Assembly: GCA_035524095.1 (NCBI GenBank)
Contig: DATKPK010000011.1
Location: 1-22,855, forward strand
Length of the DNA: 22,855 nucleotides
DNA from: DATJUF01 sp035524095
Lineage (GTDB): Bacteria; Desulfobacterota; Binatia; Binatales; Binataceae
Direction: 5' to 3'
The notes under the pieces are model-generated. The model had not been told where the DNA came from. It was given only the letters and a program-made list of their open reading frames with translations, and searched no databases. The position numbers and the translations under genes are program-made. Below are positions 1-7,713 of this stretch, piece by piece; within the stretch, counting starts at the first letter, position 1, and every line of letters begins with the position of its first letter.

Positions 1-472
1 CTGACGAGGCGAGCGAGGTCGCGCCCGATGGCAAGTCGTGAATATCACTGTGCCAATGCATCGCCACAAATTCGCGCGGAAGCCCGCGCATCAGCCGGTC
101 GTCGCCTGCCGCGTTGCTCAGCCGAATCGGATACCAGCCGATTTCACGTTGCTCCCCGCGCTTGACCTCCGCACTGAGCGCCGCCGCAAGCAGTTGGCTG
201 CCGAGGCATACGCCGAGTACAGGCTTGTCCTCAGCGAGGGCATTTTGAATCAGGGCAATTTCGTCACGCAGATAAGGGTAACGGTCGAGTTGATAGACAG
301 TCTCGGGACCGCCCAGCACGATCAATCCGCCAGCCCCTTTCATGTCGCGGGGAATCGGCTGCTGGTTGAATACGCGAACGTATTGCCAGGCGAGCGCTGC
401 GCCTTCCAGCGCGTCAGCAATCCCGCCTAAATTTTCCGCCGGACTGTGTTGCACGACCCAGATCTTCGCCAT
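1..472 (-). CDS. class I glutamine amidotransferase, partial (C-terminus beyond window)
   Basis: This open frame starts at the ATG complementary to 470-472 and runs off the left edge, giving 157 visible codons out of about 230-240 usual for stand-alone GMP-synthase-like amidotransferases. A GGAG Shine-Dalgarno sits seven bases upstream. The N-terminus (MAKIWVVQHS) begins a flavodoxin-like fold. LIVLGGPE at residues 50-57 is the loop preceding the active site, and GVCLGSQ at 87-93 is the nucleophile elbow with catalytic Cys89. MHWHSD at 138-143 matches the family's HWH segment. The catalytic His-Glu pair would lie beyond the window. Such enzymes release ammonia from glutamine; the acceptor cannot be told from the sequence. 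The gene is divergent from the CoA-transferase operon. The class is secure, the specific substrate is not. Confidence 0.88.
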   Translation of the reverse strand, partial: MAKIWVVQHSPAENLGGIADALEGAALAWQYVRVFNQQPIPRDMKGAGGLIVLGGPETVYQLDRYPYLRDEIALIQNALAEDKPVLGVCLGSQLLAAALSAEVKRGEQREIGWYPIRLSNAAGDDRLMRGLPREFVAMHWHSDIHDLPSGATSLASS

Positions 473-611
473 GTCTCAACTCCAATTCAGAGCATTATGG
501 AATTAAGCAGCGGTGATGGGTAGCGCGGGGGCGGTCGTCGGGCAGGTTCGATCAATCCTTTTGAGGCATAAGGGCTTGCCGAAGGCTAGGCGGATCGGCG
601 AATAATGAGGT

Positions 612-620
612 TGGGATAAT
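612..620 (+). promoter_or_regulatory. candidate extended -10 promoter of the CoA-transferase operon
   Basis: TGG directly followed by GATAAT (615-620) fits an extended -10 element, five of six bases matching TATAAT. No convincing -35 box lies at the usual distance, as is common for extended -10 promoters. It would give a leader of roughly 47 bases before the GTG start at 674. The rest of the 201 bp divergent gap (473-673) shows no other clear signal. Confidence 0.35.
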
Positions 621-673
621 CTAAGCCGACAACAATTTGCACCAAGGGCCGGGGTAAAAAGGTCTGGAGTAAA

Positions 674-1885
674 GTGGAGAACAAATCACCGTTCAGTCAA
701 ATCAAGATCGTCGAAGCCGGCGAGGGTATCTCGGCCGCATTCGGCGCCAAGATGATCGCCGACGTCGGCGCTGAAGTCGTCAAGATCGAACCGCCCGGAG
801 GTGATCTCACCCGCCGCCGCGGGCCTTATCCCGGCGATACTCCAGACCCTGAAAAGAGCGGCCTCTTTATCTACCTCAACGCCAACAAGCGCGGTGTGGT
901 GGCTGATCTCACCAGGCCGGAAGGTCAGGAGTTGCTCGGGAAGTTGCTCGCGAACGCCGATCTCCTGATTCACAACGTCGTTCCCAGCCGGCGCGCTGCC
1001 CAGGGGCTGAATAGCGCTGCACTCCTCGCAAAATTCCCCAAGCTGATCGTGACTTCAATCGCCCGCTTCGGCGACACCGGCCCGTACGCCGACTGGAAAG
1101 GCTACGAGCTGATCTCCAGCCACGCCGGTGGATGGGCCTATCTCAGCCCCGGCGCGTCGCCGTATCCTGACCAGCCGCCGCTCAAATGCTTCGGATCGCA
1201 ATGCGAGTTTCAGGGCGGTATCCATGCGGCGACGGTATCGCTGGCCGCTTATCTCCATCGGCTCAAGAGCGGCAAGGGGCAGGCGATCGACGTCTCCGAG
1301 CAGGAATGTATTGCGGCGATGCTCGAGAATAATTTCATGCATTGGACCTACGCCCATCGGCAGACGTCACGGCTGGGGCGACGCATTCTGGGGCCGTGGT
1401 TCATTACTGATTGCGCGGACGGCAAAATCTTCGCGCTAGCGGTCGAAGAGGCGCAATGGAAAGCGTTGGTTGAGTTGATGGGTAATCCCGAATGGGCGCA
1501 GGATGATCTATTCAAGGATCGCATCGCGCGCGGCGAGAACATGGACGCGCTAATCGCGCTCTCCGCCGAATGGTTCGCTCAATGGAAGGTGCAGGACCTT
1601 TATCGCGAGGCGCAGAATCGCCGGATCCCGTTTGCACCGGTCAACACGATGAGCGCGCTGTACAAGAGCGACCATCTGGCCGAGCGCAAGTTCTTCGTCG
1701 ACCTCGACCAACCCGGCATCGGACCCGTGCGGCTGCCGGGAGCGCCGACCAAATACGGCACCACGCAATGGTCGTTGCGCCGTCCCGCTCCGCGGCTTGG
1801 CGAGCATGAAGAGGAAGTGTACTGCGGCGAACTGGGCCTGACCCCCGAGCGCCTTAATCAACTGCGCCAGGCCCGCGTGGCCTAG
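674..1885 (+). CDS. CaiB/BaiF (family III) CoA-transferase, first of three
   Basis: Family III CoA-transferases move CoA between acyl groups through an acid-anhydride enzyme intermediate. The start is GTG at 674, with GGAG six bases upstream. The length of 403 residues is normal for the family. GAKMIADVGAEVVKIEPPGGD (residues 24-44) is the N-terminal CoA-binding Rossmann signature, followed by LNANKRGVVADL (68-79) and GDTGPYADWKGYE (133-145). The position of the catalytic Asp (Asp169 of formyl-CoA transferase) is here Glu178 in QCEFQGGIHA. The alignment is gapless from this residue to the following KSGKGQ motif at 198-203, so a register error is unlikely. The next gene starts 18 bases downstream, so the three transferases are probably co-transcribed. 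Substrate unknown. The Glu could mean altered or lost activity, or a non-catalytic partner subunit. Confidence 0.9.
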   Translation: MENKSPFSQIKIVEAGEGISAAFGAKMIADVGAEVVKIEPPGGDLTRRRGPYPGDTPDPEKSGLFIYLNANKRGVVADLTRPEGQELLGKLLANADLLIHNVVPSRRAAQGLNSAALLAKFPKLIVTSIARFGDTGPYADWKGYELISSHAGGWAYLSPGASPYPDQPPLKCFGSQCEFQGGIHAATVSLAAYLHRLKSGKGQAIDVSEQECIAAMLENNFMHWTYAHRQTSRLGRRILGPWFITDCADGKIFALAVEEAQWKALVELMGNPEWAQDDLFKDRIARGENMDALIALSAEWFAQWKVQDLYREAQNRRIPFAPVNTMSALYKSDHLAERKFFVDLDQPGIGPVRLPGAPTKYGTTQWSLRRPAPRLGEHEEEVYCGELGLTPERLNQLRQARVA

Positions 1886-1903
1886 TCTGAGGATTTATCT
1901 GCG

Positions 1904-3124
1904 ATGGCTGATCTACCGCTTTCAGGAATTCGCGTGCTCGATTTCACCTGGGCCTGGGCCGGGCCGTTCTGCACGATGCAACTGGCCCATCTTGGCGCTG
2001 AAGTAATCCGGATTGAAACAACCGCGCGTCCACCATGCGTCACGCGTGCGGTACCGCCTTTTGCCGACGATATACCGGGGCCTAATCGTGCTGGTTACTT
2101 CAATCAGTACAATCAGGGCAAGCGCGCGATGACGCTTAATCTAGCGCGTCCAGAAGCGACCGATATCATCTGCGCGATGCTCAAACATTTTGATATCGTC
2201 GCCGATAACTTCGCCGCCGGAATCATGGACAAGCTCGGTCTCGGCTATGAGAAACTGCGCGGCATCAAACCCGACATCATCATGATTCAGATGTCCGGCT
2301 ATGGGCAGACGGGCCCCTTCAAGGGCTTCGTTGGCTACGGTCCTCCGGCCTCGGCCGCATCGGGTATTTTCCATGGCACTGGCTACCCAGGTGGTGAGCC
2401 GATGGAGGTCGGCATCTCCTATCCCGACCCGAACGCCGGCATCTTCGGCGCGTTCGCGGTTATGGCCGCGTTGACGCATCGGGCGCTCACCGGCGAAGGC
2501 CAATATATCGATCAGTCGCAATGGGAGACGGCACTTGTGCTGATGCCCGAAGGGATGCTCGAACAGGAGTTCAATCATCGCGAGCCGGTGCGCAAGGGTA
2601 ATCGCGATACGCTGATGGCGCCGCACAACTGCTACAAGGCGGCTGGCGACGACGAGACGTGGGTAGCGATCGCCGTCGGGAACGAGGACGAATGGCGAGC
2701 CTTCTGTCAGGCGATTGGTCAGCCTGGAATCGCGACCGATCCGCGTTTCGCCACTGCGGCATTGCGCAAGCAGAACGAAGATGCGCTCGACGCGATCATC
2801 ACGGGTTGGACAAAAGAGCGTGACCGTTGGGAGGTCGCGAAACTGCTCCAAAGTGCGGGCGTCGCCGCTTTCCCGTCGATGGGCAACAAGGATCTCGCCG
2901 AGGACCCGCATTTGCGTGAGCGCGGATTCCTGGTGGAGCTTGAGCATCCCGAGGTCGGCAAGCGGATTCATGCGGGCATCCCGTGGCGGATGTCGGGGAC
3001 GCCGTGCGCGGTCAAGAGCCCCGCGCCTTTGCGTGGTGCCGATACCGAATACGTGCTGAAGACTTTTCTCGGCTATACGAGCGACCGGATCGAACAGTTG
3101 CGCAAAGCGGAGATTCTTATCTAA
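1904..3124 (+). CDS. CaiB/BaiF (family III) CoA-transferase, second of three
   Basis: A 406-residue family III CoA-transferase. It starts at ATG 1904 with a GAGG about 11 bases upstream, somewhat far. Family features in order: LDFTWAWAGPFCTMQLAHLG (residues 12-31), GAEVIRIE (31-38), NQGKRAMTLNL (70-80), DNFAAGIMDKLGLGY (101-115), SGYGQTGP (131-138) and the catalytic Asp175 in YPDPNAGIFG, spaced from TGEGQ exactly as in formyl-CoA transferase. Its stop codon shares one base with the start of the third transferase (TAATG), the arrangement expected for translational coupling. It is clearly diverged from both neighbours, so the set is not a recent duplication. The acyl substrate cannot be inferred; carnitine, formate/oxalate, succinate or aromatic acyl-CoAs are all used by relatives. 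Confidence 0.92.
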   Translation: MADLPLSGIRVLDFTWAWAGPFCTMQLAHLGAEVIRIETTARPPCVTRAVPPFADDIPGPNRAGYFNQYNQGKRAMTLNLARPEATDIICAMLKHFDIVADNFAAGIMDKLGLGYEKLRGIKPDIIMIQMSGYGQTGPFKGFVGYGPPASAASGIFHGTGYPGGEPMEVGISYPDPNAGIFGAFAVMAALTHRALTGEGQYIDQSQWETALVLMPEGMLEQEFNHREPVRKGNRDTLMAPHNCYKAAGDDETWVAIAVGNEDEWRAFCQAIGQPGIATDPRFATAALRKQNEDALDAIITGWTKERDRWEVAKLLQSAGVAAFPSMGNKDLAEDPHLRERGFLVELEHPEVGKRIHAGIPWRMSGTPCAVKSPAPLRGADTEYVLKTFLGYTSDRIEQLRKAEILI

Positions 3125-4332
3125 TGAATGACCCCGGCCCTCTGCCCCTGGATGATCTTCGGATTCTCGATCTGACGCATTTCTACAACGGCCCCTACGC
3201 CACGATGCTCTTGAGCTATCTGGGCGCCGAGGTCATCAAGATCGAGGCTCCAGAGACTGGCGACAGTGGGCGGGCCGTCCTGCGCCATCCGGGGCAGCCG
3301 GTCGGCTTCCCGTTCGCGCTGCTCAATTCCAACAAGCGATCGATCACGCTCAACCTGAAAAGCGAGGACGGTCGTGATCTGTTCAAGCAGATGGTCCCGA
3401 AAGCTGACATCGTGGTCGAGAATTTCTCCGCGGGCACGATGGAGCGAATGGGCCTCGGCTATGATGTCCTGCGCGAGCTGAATCCACGCTTGATCTATGC
3501 CACCAGCACCGGCTATGGCCTGACCGGGCCGAAGCGCGATCTCACCGCCTTCGATCCAGTCGTGCAGGCGATGGCAGGCGTAATGGCACTGACCGGCGAT
3601 CCCGATGGACCGCCGATGAAGGCTGGACCAGCGGTGGTAGATATTCTCGGAGGCATCCACTTTTGCGCGGGCATTCTCGCGGCGATTCGCCAGCGTGATC
3701 GCACCGGCGCTGGTTTGATGGTCGAGCTATGCCTCTACGAATCGACCGTTCCAACCCTTACGTCACAAATCGGCGCGCGTTATGGACGCGGGGTTGAACA
3801 GCTGCGCGAAGGTAATCGCGCAACCGGGGGACTGATCGTTCCCTACAACGCCTATCCGGCAAGCGACGGCTGGGTGATGATGCTGCTGCACGATCAAGTT
3901 CGCTGGCGGCGGCTGTGCGCTCTTCTCGGTCAGCCAGAACTCGTGGAAGATGCGCGCTTCGCCACTGACGACGCACGAATCGCCAATCATGCCGCGCTCG
4001 ATCGCATAATCGCTGACTGGACTCGCCAGCGTACGCGGCAGCAGGTGATGGACGAATTCGTTGCGAGCGACATCTTTTGCGGGATGGTGCAGGAGCTTCC
4101 GGAAGTAATGACTGATCCGCACCTCCATGAGCGCGGGATGCTGCGTGAGATTGAGCACCCGCAGTTGGGCGCGATGACCATCTTCACTTCACCAATTCGG
4201 CTCAACGGCGTGGCCCCTGAGCCTAAGTCGTACAGCCCCACTCTCGGCGCCGACAACGCGGATTTCTACGAGCGGGAGTTACGCCTCGATGGTGATCAGA
4301 TCGCTGCATTAAGTCGACAAAAAGTTATCTGA
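3124..4332 (+). CDS. CaiB/BaiF (family III) CoA-transferase, third of three
   Basis: A 402-residue family III CoA-transferase. The open frame extends upstream into the previous gene, but the ATG at 3124 overlaps the preceding TAA by one base and gives the family's normal N-terminus (PLDDLRILDLTHFYNGPYAT), so I place the start there. Features: LGAEVIKIEAPETGD (33-47), NSNKRSITLNLKS (68-80), ENFSAGTMERMGLGYD (99-114), STGYGLTGP (128-136), and catalytic Asp173 in VVDILGGIHF with canonical spacing to RTGAG. Last gene of the operon; the next gene is convergent. Co-transcription of three distinct transferases suggests either a heteromeric enzyme, as known for BbsEF and SmtAB, or enzymes for successive steps. 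This gene and the second both keep the catalytic Asp. Confidence 0.92.
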   Translation: MNDPGPLPLDDLRILDLTHFYNGPYATMLLSYLGAEVIKIEAPETGDSGRAVLRHPGQPVGFPFALLNSNKRSITLNLKSEDGRDLFKQMVPKADIVVENFSAGTMERMGLGYDVLRELNPRLIYATSTGYGLTGPKRDLTAFDPVVQAMAGVMALTGDPDGPPMKAGPAVVDILGGIHFCAGILAAIRQRDRTGAGLMVELCLYESTVPTLTSQIGARYGRGVEQLREGNRATGGLIVPYNAYPASDGWVMMLLHDQVRWRRLCALLGQPELVEDARFATDDARIANHAALDRIIADWTRQRTRQQVMDEFVASDIFCGMVQELPEVMTDPHLHERGMLREIEHPQLGAMTIFTSPIRLNGVAPEPKSYSPTLGADNADFYERELRLDGDQIAALSRQKVI

Positions 4333-4350
4333 TCGCACTGATGATCTTTC

Positions 4351-4372
4351 GTCGGGGTATATCGGCCCCGAC
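4351..4372. terminator. hairpin between convergent genes, possible bidirectional terminator
   Basis: GTCGGGG (4351-4357) pairs perfectly with CCCCGAC (4366-4372) around an 8-base loop, 18 bases after the stop of the third CoA-transferase and before the stop of the convergent membrane-protein gene. Neither side has a run of T, so it is not a textbook Rho-independent terminator. The position is the main argument. Confidence 0.4.
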
Positions 4373-4428
4373 ATCCGTTATCAAGACACTCGTAGCATGA
4401 CCGACAAAAGGGCTGATAGCTCGCGCGG

Positions 4429-5433
4429 TCAGCCGGAGGCGGCGGTTTTGTCTGCCTTCTCGGCCGGACTCGGACCCGAACCCTTTAGCCGGACGATCTG
4501 TTGGAGTGCATCGAACCAGAATGGCGCGCCGAACAAAGCGGCGACCGCAGTGATCAACCAACCAGCGAAGAGATTGAAACAAATACCGAAATTGGGCCGT
4601 CCAGGTGAATAATATGCTCTATACCTGGGAAATAGCTGGACGAAATCATTTGTGGTCCAGCCTACAGGGATGCCCAGCTTCGCCAGTGCGTCGAACTGAT
4701 CGGCGGGATTCTTATCGGACCCCAATTCCTTTAATAGTCCAACCTCAGGAGCGATCGCCTTCGCGATCATCGGCCTGATCCAAAGAGTCTGACCGATATT
4801 GATCGCGCTTACGTTCAAGAGGATCGCCATGACCATGGCGATGATCAAACTCCAAAACTGTGTCCTGCGCTTGTAATCGCCGCCCACCCGATCCATCGCA
4901 TTGTCAAACCATCCGGCCAGTTCCTTCTGAACTTCCTGCAGCTTGCCGCCGGTGCGATCCACGATACCCTCCAACAACATCTTCAGTTGTGGATCAGCTT
5001 GAATCACAATGTTGGTGGTAATCGCCGCCTTCATCGCGGCAGCATCGCCCCCCGCGAGTTTGAGGATGTCGACCATCGCGGCGGCGAATTGATTTGAATT
5101 AATGTAAGCGGGAAGTTTGCGGGCGTGATTCTCACGCCATATTCTGACCAAGGATATCTTTTGAGCCCACCATGAAGGCGATTCGGCGGCCGGATTCACA
5201 TCCTCTGTTTTGCCCGACTCACGCGGATTGATGAGTGCATGCTTGTAGAGACTGAGGGCGAGACCATGGAAGGCTTGATCGTTCAGCAGATCTTTGACGC
5301 CTTGAAGTAGCGTCGCCGAGCGTAATTTCAAAAGCGAAGCGATCGCCTCGACAATCGCACTGACCGCCAAGCTGAAGGCCAGAAAGGTAAAGATCAACCC
5401 GATAGCGACGTCGAGTACGGTGCTGCTGAGCAT
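4429..5433 (-). CDS. unnamed three-helix membrane protein
   Basis: I place the start at the ATG at 5433, which has a GGGGG stretch just upstream; a longer reading would need a TTG at 5469. The product is 334 residues. An N-terminal hydrophobic helix (about 7-35) is followed by a charged, mainly helical soluble part (36-190), a second helix (194-215), another soluble loop and a third helix (285-303). The stretches GWFDNAMDRVGGDYKRRTQ (174-192) and FGAPFWFD (301-308) look like conserved motifs of a widespread family of uncharacterised bacterial membrane proteins that I recognise by pattern but cannot name. The tail (320-334) is polar and probably disordered. It is a single-gene unit, convergent with the CoA-transferases and followed upstream by a long non-coding stretch. 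Function unknown. Confidence 0.85.
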   Translation of the reverse strand: MLSSTVLDVAIGLIFTFLAFSLAVSAIVEAIASLLKLRSATLLQGVKDLLNDQAFHGLALSLYKHALINPRESGKTEDVNPAAESPSWWAQKISLVRIWRENHARKLPAYINSNQFAAAMVDILKLAGGDAAAMKAAITTNIVIQADPQLKMLLEGIVDRTGGKLQEVQKELAGWFDNAMDRVGGDYKRRTQFWSLIIAMVMAILLNVSAINIGQTLWIRPMIAKAIAPEVGLLKELGSDKNPADQFDALAKLGIPVGWTTNDFVQLFPRYRAYYSPGRPNFGICFNLFAGWLITAVAALFGAPFWFDALQQIVRLKGSGPSPAEKADKTAASG

Positions 5434-5622
5434 AATACCCCCGGAGTGACTGGCCGCGATGATACGCAAATGAGCTTAGTATTTTGGAAGGCCAATGCAA
5501 CTGTAAGCTCGGCTAGAGGTTGAAACACTGCGCACACTTGCCCGAGAGGCAATTTGTGTCCGAGGTTCGGAGCGACGCCGCGTCTAGGTGGAACCGGGCA
5601 AGGCGCCAGTGCCTTTAATAGG

Positions 5623-5655
5623 GAATGGCGGAGGACCGAGGCCGCTCCGCCATTC
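5623..5655. repeat. perfect 11-bp inverted repeat (hairpin)
   Basis: GAATGGCGGAG (5623-5633) is the exact reverse complement of CTCCGCCATTC (5645-5655), separated by an 11-base loop GACCGAGGCCG. No T-run follows on either strand, so it need not be a terminator. It could be part of a structured RNA or a repeated intergenic element. Confidence 0.75.
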
Positions 5656-5671
5656 ATGGACTCGCTGAATT

Positions 5672-5696
5672 ACGACGTCGGAGGAGGCCACGTCGT
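5672..5696. repeat. 7-bp inverted repeat with GGA-rich loop
   Basis: ACGACGT (5672-5678) pairs with ACGTCGT (5690-5696). The loop CGGAGGAGGCC is 11 bases, the same length as in the hairpin 16 bases upstream, and carries two GGA triplets on the plus strand. Sequence-level observation only; function unknown. Confidence 0.55.
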
Positions 5697-5864
5697 CACT
5701 CGGAGGTCCCAGGCTCGTACTGTCACTTAAGTGTTAGCTCAACGTTACATGCATGCCTAGTGAAATGGTAATCGAATACACAGGTTTTTGGCTGATTTTT
5801 GCATAGCGGGCAGTTTTTTAGGTCATTATCCACATCCGACCCCGCCGCCTCCGCTCGTCTTAAT

Positions 5865-6611
5865 CTAATCGAGGAGGTAGTAGTCCACGGTGGAGACGAG
5901 CCGAACCTTTTTCTCGACCGAACTTTGCTCGTCGCCCTGCGCCTGATCGCCTGATGCATCGCGGCTCGTAATCTGGAATACGCCCTGATTAGCGCGACGT
6001 ATCGGCCCTAGCTGACTATGCGAATCGGCGGCGAACTGCTCCGCGACGGCCCGCGCGCTCCGCGTCGCGTCCGCGAGCATCAAGGGGCGGATCTCATTGA
6101 GTTTCGTAAAGAAATACTGCGGAGCCTGTGGATAATTCTCGCCTAGCGCGACGCCCTGTTTGACCAAATCCCCCGTGTCCTGGCTGGCCAACTGAACTTT
6201 GTTTACTTTAACGGAGCGAATCTGGATGCCCCCCTTGACGATATAGCGCTGGCTCGGATCGGGACGATTGCCTTGATAGGCATTCGCAAAGCCATCGGTC
6301 ACGGTCGTGGGCTGAATTTGAATCTCTGAGGAATCAAACCCGTGAGCCTGCGCGAAGGCCAGGACGATTTTCTGGTCGTTCTGCAGCTTGTCGTTGGTGC
6401 TGTTCAGATCCGGTCCGCTCGCCGTATAGCTGATCGTCCATAGCGCAAGGTCCGCGGCGACGTTGCGTTCGACCAGACCCTTAACGGTGACATAACGCTC
6501 GGCCCGCGCCTGATAGAATCCGCGGCCGATGAAAAATCCACCGACCGCGGTACCAACGCCAATCAAGAGTCCGAGCAGGAGCGCCGCGAACGTCAGGCTG
6601 CGATTTTCCAT
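5865..6611 (-). CDS. SIMPL-domain (DUF541) membrane-anchored protein
   Basis: The 248-residue product starts at ATG 6611. Residues about 6-30 (LTFAALLLGLLIGVGTAVGG) form one hydrophobic helix, an uncleaved anchor or signal sequence, placing the rest in the periplasm or outside the membrane. The remainder matches the SIMPL/DUF541 fold: YVTVKGLVERNVAADLALW (residues 40-58) is the typical N-terminal strand motif, DSSEIQIQPTTV (93-104) the second, and the YFFTKLNEIRPLMLADATRSA region (about 166-186) the conserved helix. SIMPL proteins such as E. coli YggE are linked to oxidative stress protection and outer-membrane biology, but their biochemistry is unclear. It is the last gene of the minus-strand cluster, 84 bases after greA, and may share its transcript. 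No strong Shine-Dalgarno is visible. Confidence 0.88.
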   Translation of the reverse strand: MENRSLTFAALLLGLLIGVGTAVGGFFIGRGFYQARAERYVTVKGLVERNVAADLALWTISYTASGPDLNSTNDKLQNDQKIVLAFAQAHGFDSSEIQIQPTTVTDGFANAYQGNRPDPSQRYIVKGGIQIRSVKVNKVQLASQDTGDLVKQGVALGENYPQAPQYFFTKLNEIRPLMLADATRSARAVAEQFAADSHSQLGPIRRANQGVFQITSRDASGDQAQGDEQSSVEKKVRLVSTVDYYLLD

Positions 6612-6695
6612 AGCAGGCTTATTCGGTGATTTGGTGCGGCCGCTGATAAACGATACGCCATAGGCGTTCGGTCAGGCATCGCCAAAAGCGTCAGA

Positions 6696-7196
6696 TCACT
6701 TCTCGCCGTCGCCGTTCTCTGATGCCAGCAACTCGTGAATCGTGAGCAGCTTGCGGACCAGATACGAGCGCTTGCCCTTGGGGGTCTGGACCTCGATATC
6801 GTCATCGCAAGCCTTGCCGATCAGAGAACGCCCCAGCGGCGAGGACAATGAAATGCGGTTAAGCGAGCCATCGACTTCTTCGGGCACGACAATTTCGTAT
6901 TCGGTCGAGCCGCCCTCGTCGAGATCTTCGAGTTCGACCTTGCTGCCCAAACCGACGGTAGTGCGCGGAATCGAGTCGAGGTTGATCATCGACAGTTCGG
7001 CGACTCGCGCTTCGAGATTGTTCAGCCGGGCGCGCAGGAACTCTTGCCGCTGCTTGGCCATTGCCCATTCGGCATTTTCCGAAAGATCGCCATGCGCACG
7101 CGCGCGCTCCAGTTCCTTCGGCAGATCGACCGTGAGTTCGCGCTTGAGCGTCTCCATCTCCTTGCGGAGCCGCTTGACCACGGGTAACTGAGCCAT
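6696..7196 (-). CDS. greA: transcription elongation factor GreA
   Basis: GreA enters the RNA polymerase secondary channel and stimulates cleavage of backtracked RNA. The 166-residue product (usual about 158) starts at ATG 7196 behind an AGGGGAAG ribosome-binding site. Residues 1-75 form the antiparallel coiled coil; its tip carries HGDLSENAEW (35-44), in which Asp37 and Glu40 correspond to the Mg-binding Asp41 and Glu44 of E. coli GreA. The C-terminal FKBP-like domain includes SSPLGRSLIGKACDDDIEV (about 118-136), the canonical region. The domain is followed by a short acidic tail. It lies between the Lrp-like domain gene and the SIMPL gene. The coiled-coil acidic tip argues for GreA activity rather than an inhibitory paralogue such as Gfh1. 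GreB is the other possibility, but the tip sequence favours GreA. Confidence 0.93.
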   Translation of the reverse strand: MAQLPVVKRLRKEMETLKRELTVDLPKELERARAHGDLSENAEWAMAKQRQEFLRARLNNLEARVAELSMINLDSIPRTTVGLGSKVELEDLDEGGSTEYEIVVPEEVDGSLNRISLSSPLGRSLIGKACDDDIEVQTPKGKRSYLVRKLLTIHELLASENGDGEK

Positions 7197-7372
7197 CGCT
7201 TACTTCCCCTGCCTGGAGTTCCTCTGGACGGACGCTAACATTCGACACCCCTTCAAATTGCATCGCCGACTGATTCGACGGCGCTTTTAGCTATCATTCC
7301 CCGGCAGCGGACGCCGTTCAATTCCTTTCATACGCTTCTCGGCAGCTTTCCCATCCACTATCGTTGCGAGGC

Positions 7373-7606
7373 TTAATCGGCGACAATCGAAGTTTGGCTC
7401 CGCGTAACACCGGCTACGCTCTGAATCTTCCGAACGATCAACTCGCCGAGATCGGAAATGTCTTGAGCCTCGGCGACCGCGATTATGTCGTGTGGCCCGG
7501 TCACCGCGTGGGCCGTCTCCACACCGGTAACCTGACGCAATTTTGCTGCAACTTCCTTGGCCTTGCCCGGCGAGGTGTCGATAAGTATGAACGCTTTCAC
7601 CGCCAT
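7373..7606 (-). CDS. stand-alone Lrp/AsnC ligand-binding (RAM) domain protein
   Basis: The ATG at 7606 is chosen because AGGAGG lies seven bases upstream; an in-frame upstream start at 7627 has no such signal. The 77-residue product is only the C-terminal effector-binding domain of Lrp/AsnC regulators: an FILIDTSPG strand (6-14), a helix, VTGPHDIIAVAEA (about 36-48), DLGELI and the final strand VTRSQTSIV. There is no helix-turn-helix, so it is not a conventional DNA-binding Lrp. Free RAM domains form dimers or octamers that bind amino acids or small metabolites and can act as sensors or as partners of full-length Lrp proteins. It sits between hydroxyacyl-CoA dehydrogenase and greA on the same strand. 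The family call is confident; the ligand is unknown. Confidence 0.9.
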   Translation of the reverse strand: MAVKAFILIDTSPGKAKEVAAKLRQVTGVETAHAVTGPHDIIAVAEAQDISDLGELIVRKIQSVAGVTRSQTSIVAD

Positions 7607-7713
7607 CGCAATCCCTCCTGCCGCCAAAACGCCGGCTTATGCTTGCCCCTTCGGCGCTTGGCAGAGCTAATAACTGCGCGGCTCCCCGGCTAATCGATCC
7701 GGTCCCTTCGGTG

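Larger units (their letters stand above)
5434..5864. other. 431 bp gene-free region with hairpins and T-tracts
   Basis: No reading frame here has coding character; the small frames lack ribosome-binding sites and recognisable sequence. It lies upstream of the membrane-protein gene and downstream of the SIMPL gene, so it must hold the promoter of the former. It contains two hairpins with 11-base loops (5623-5655 and 5672-5696) and, on the plus strand, three T-tracts at 5785-5789, 5796-5800 and 5814-5819. A small structured RNA is possible but unproven. Confidence 0.6.

Noticed and set aside
38..430. 130-codon plus-strand frame at the left edge
   Set aside because: It is antisense to the partial glutamine amidotransferase, whose Cys89 elbow and HWH motif are clear.
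541..562. GGTTCGA-like sequence as a possible tRNA T-arm
   Set aside because: The flanking bases do not form the five-base-pair stem and no acceptor or anticodon arm is present.
2141..2971. 276-codon minus-strand frame
   Set aside because: It lies fully antisense to the second CoA-transferase and has Arg-rich composition typical of shadow frames, with no family motif.
5785..5819. Three T-tracts as phased curved DNA
   Set aside because: The spacings between tract centres (about 11 and 18-19 bases) do not keep helical phase, so only a local AT-rich patch is recorded.
5723..5959. Short minus-strand frame ending in the gene-free region
   Set aside because: It overlaps the SIMPL gene out of frame and has no start signal or similarity to a known family.
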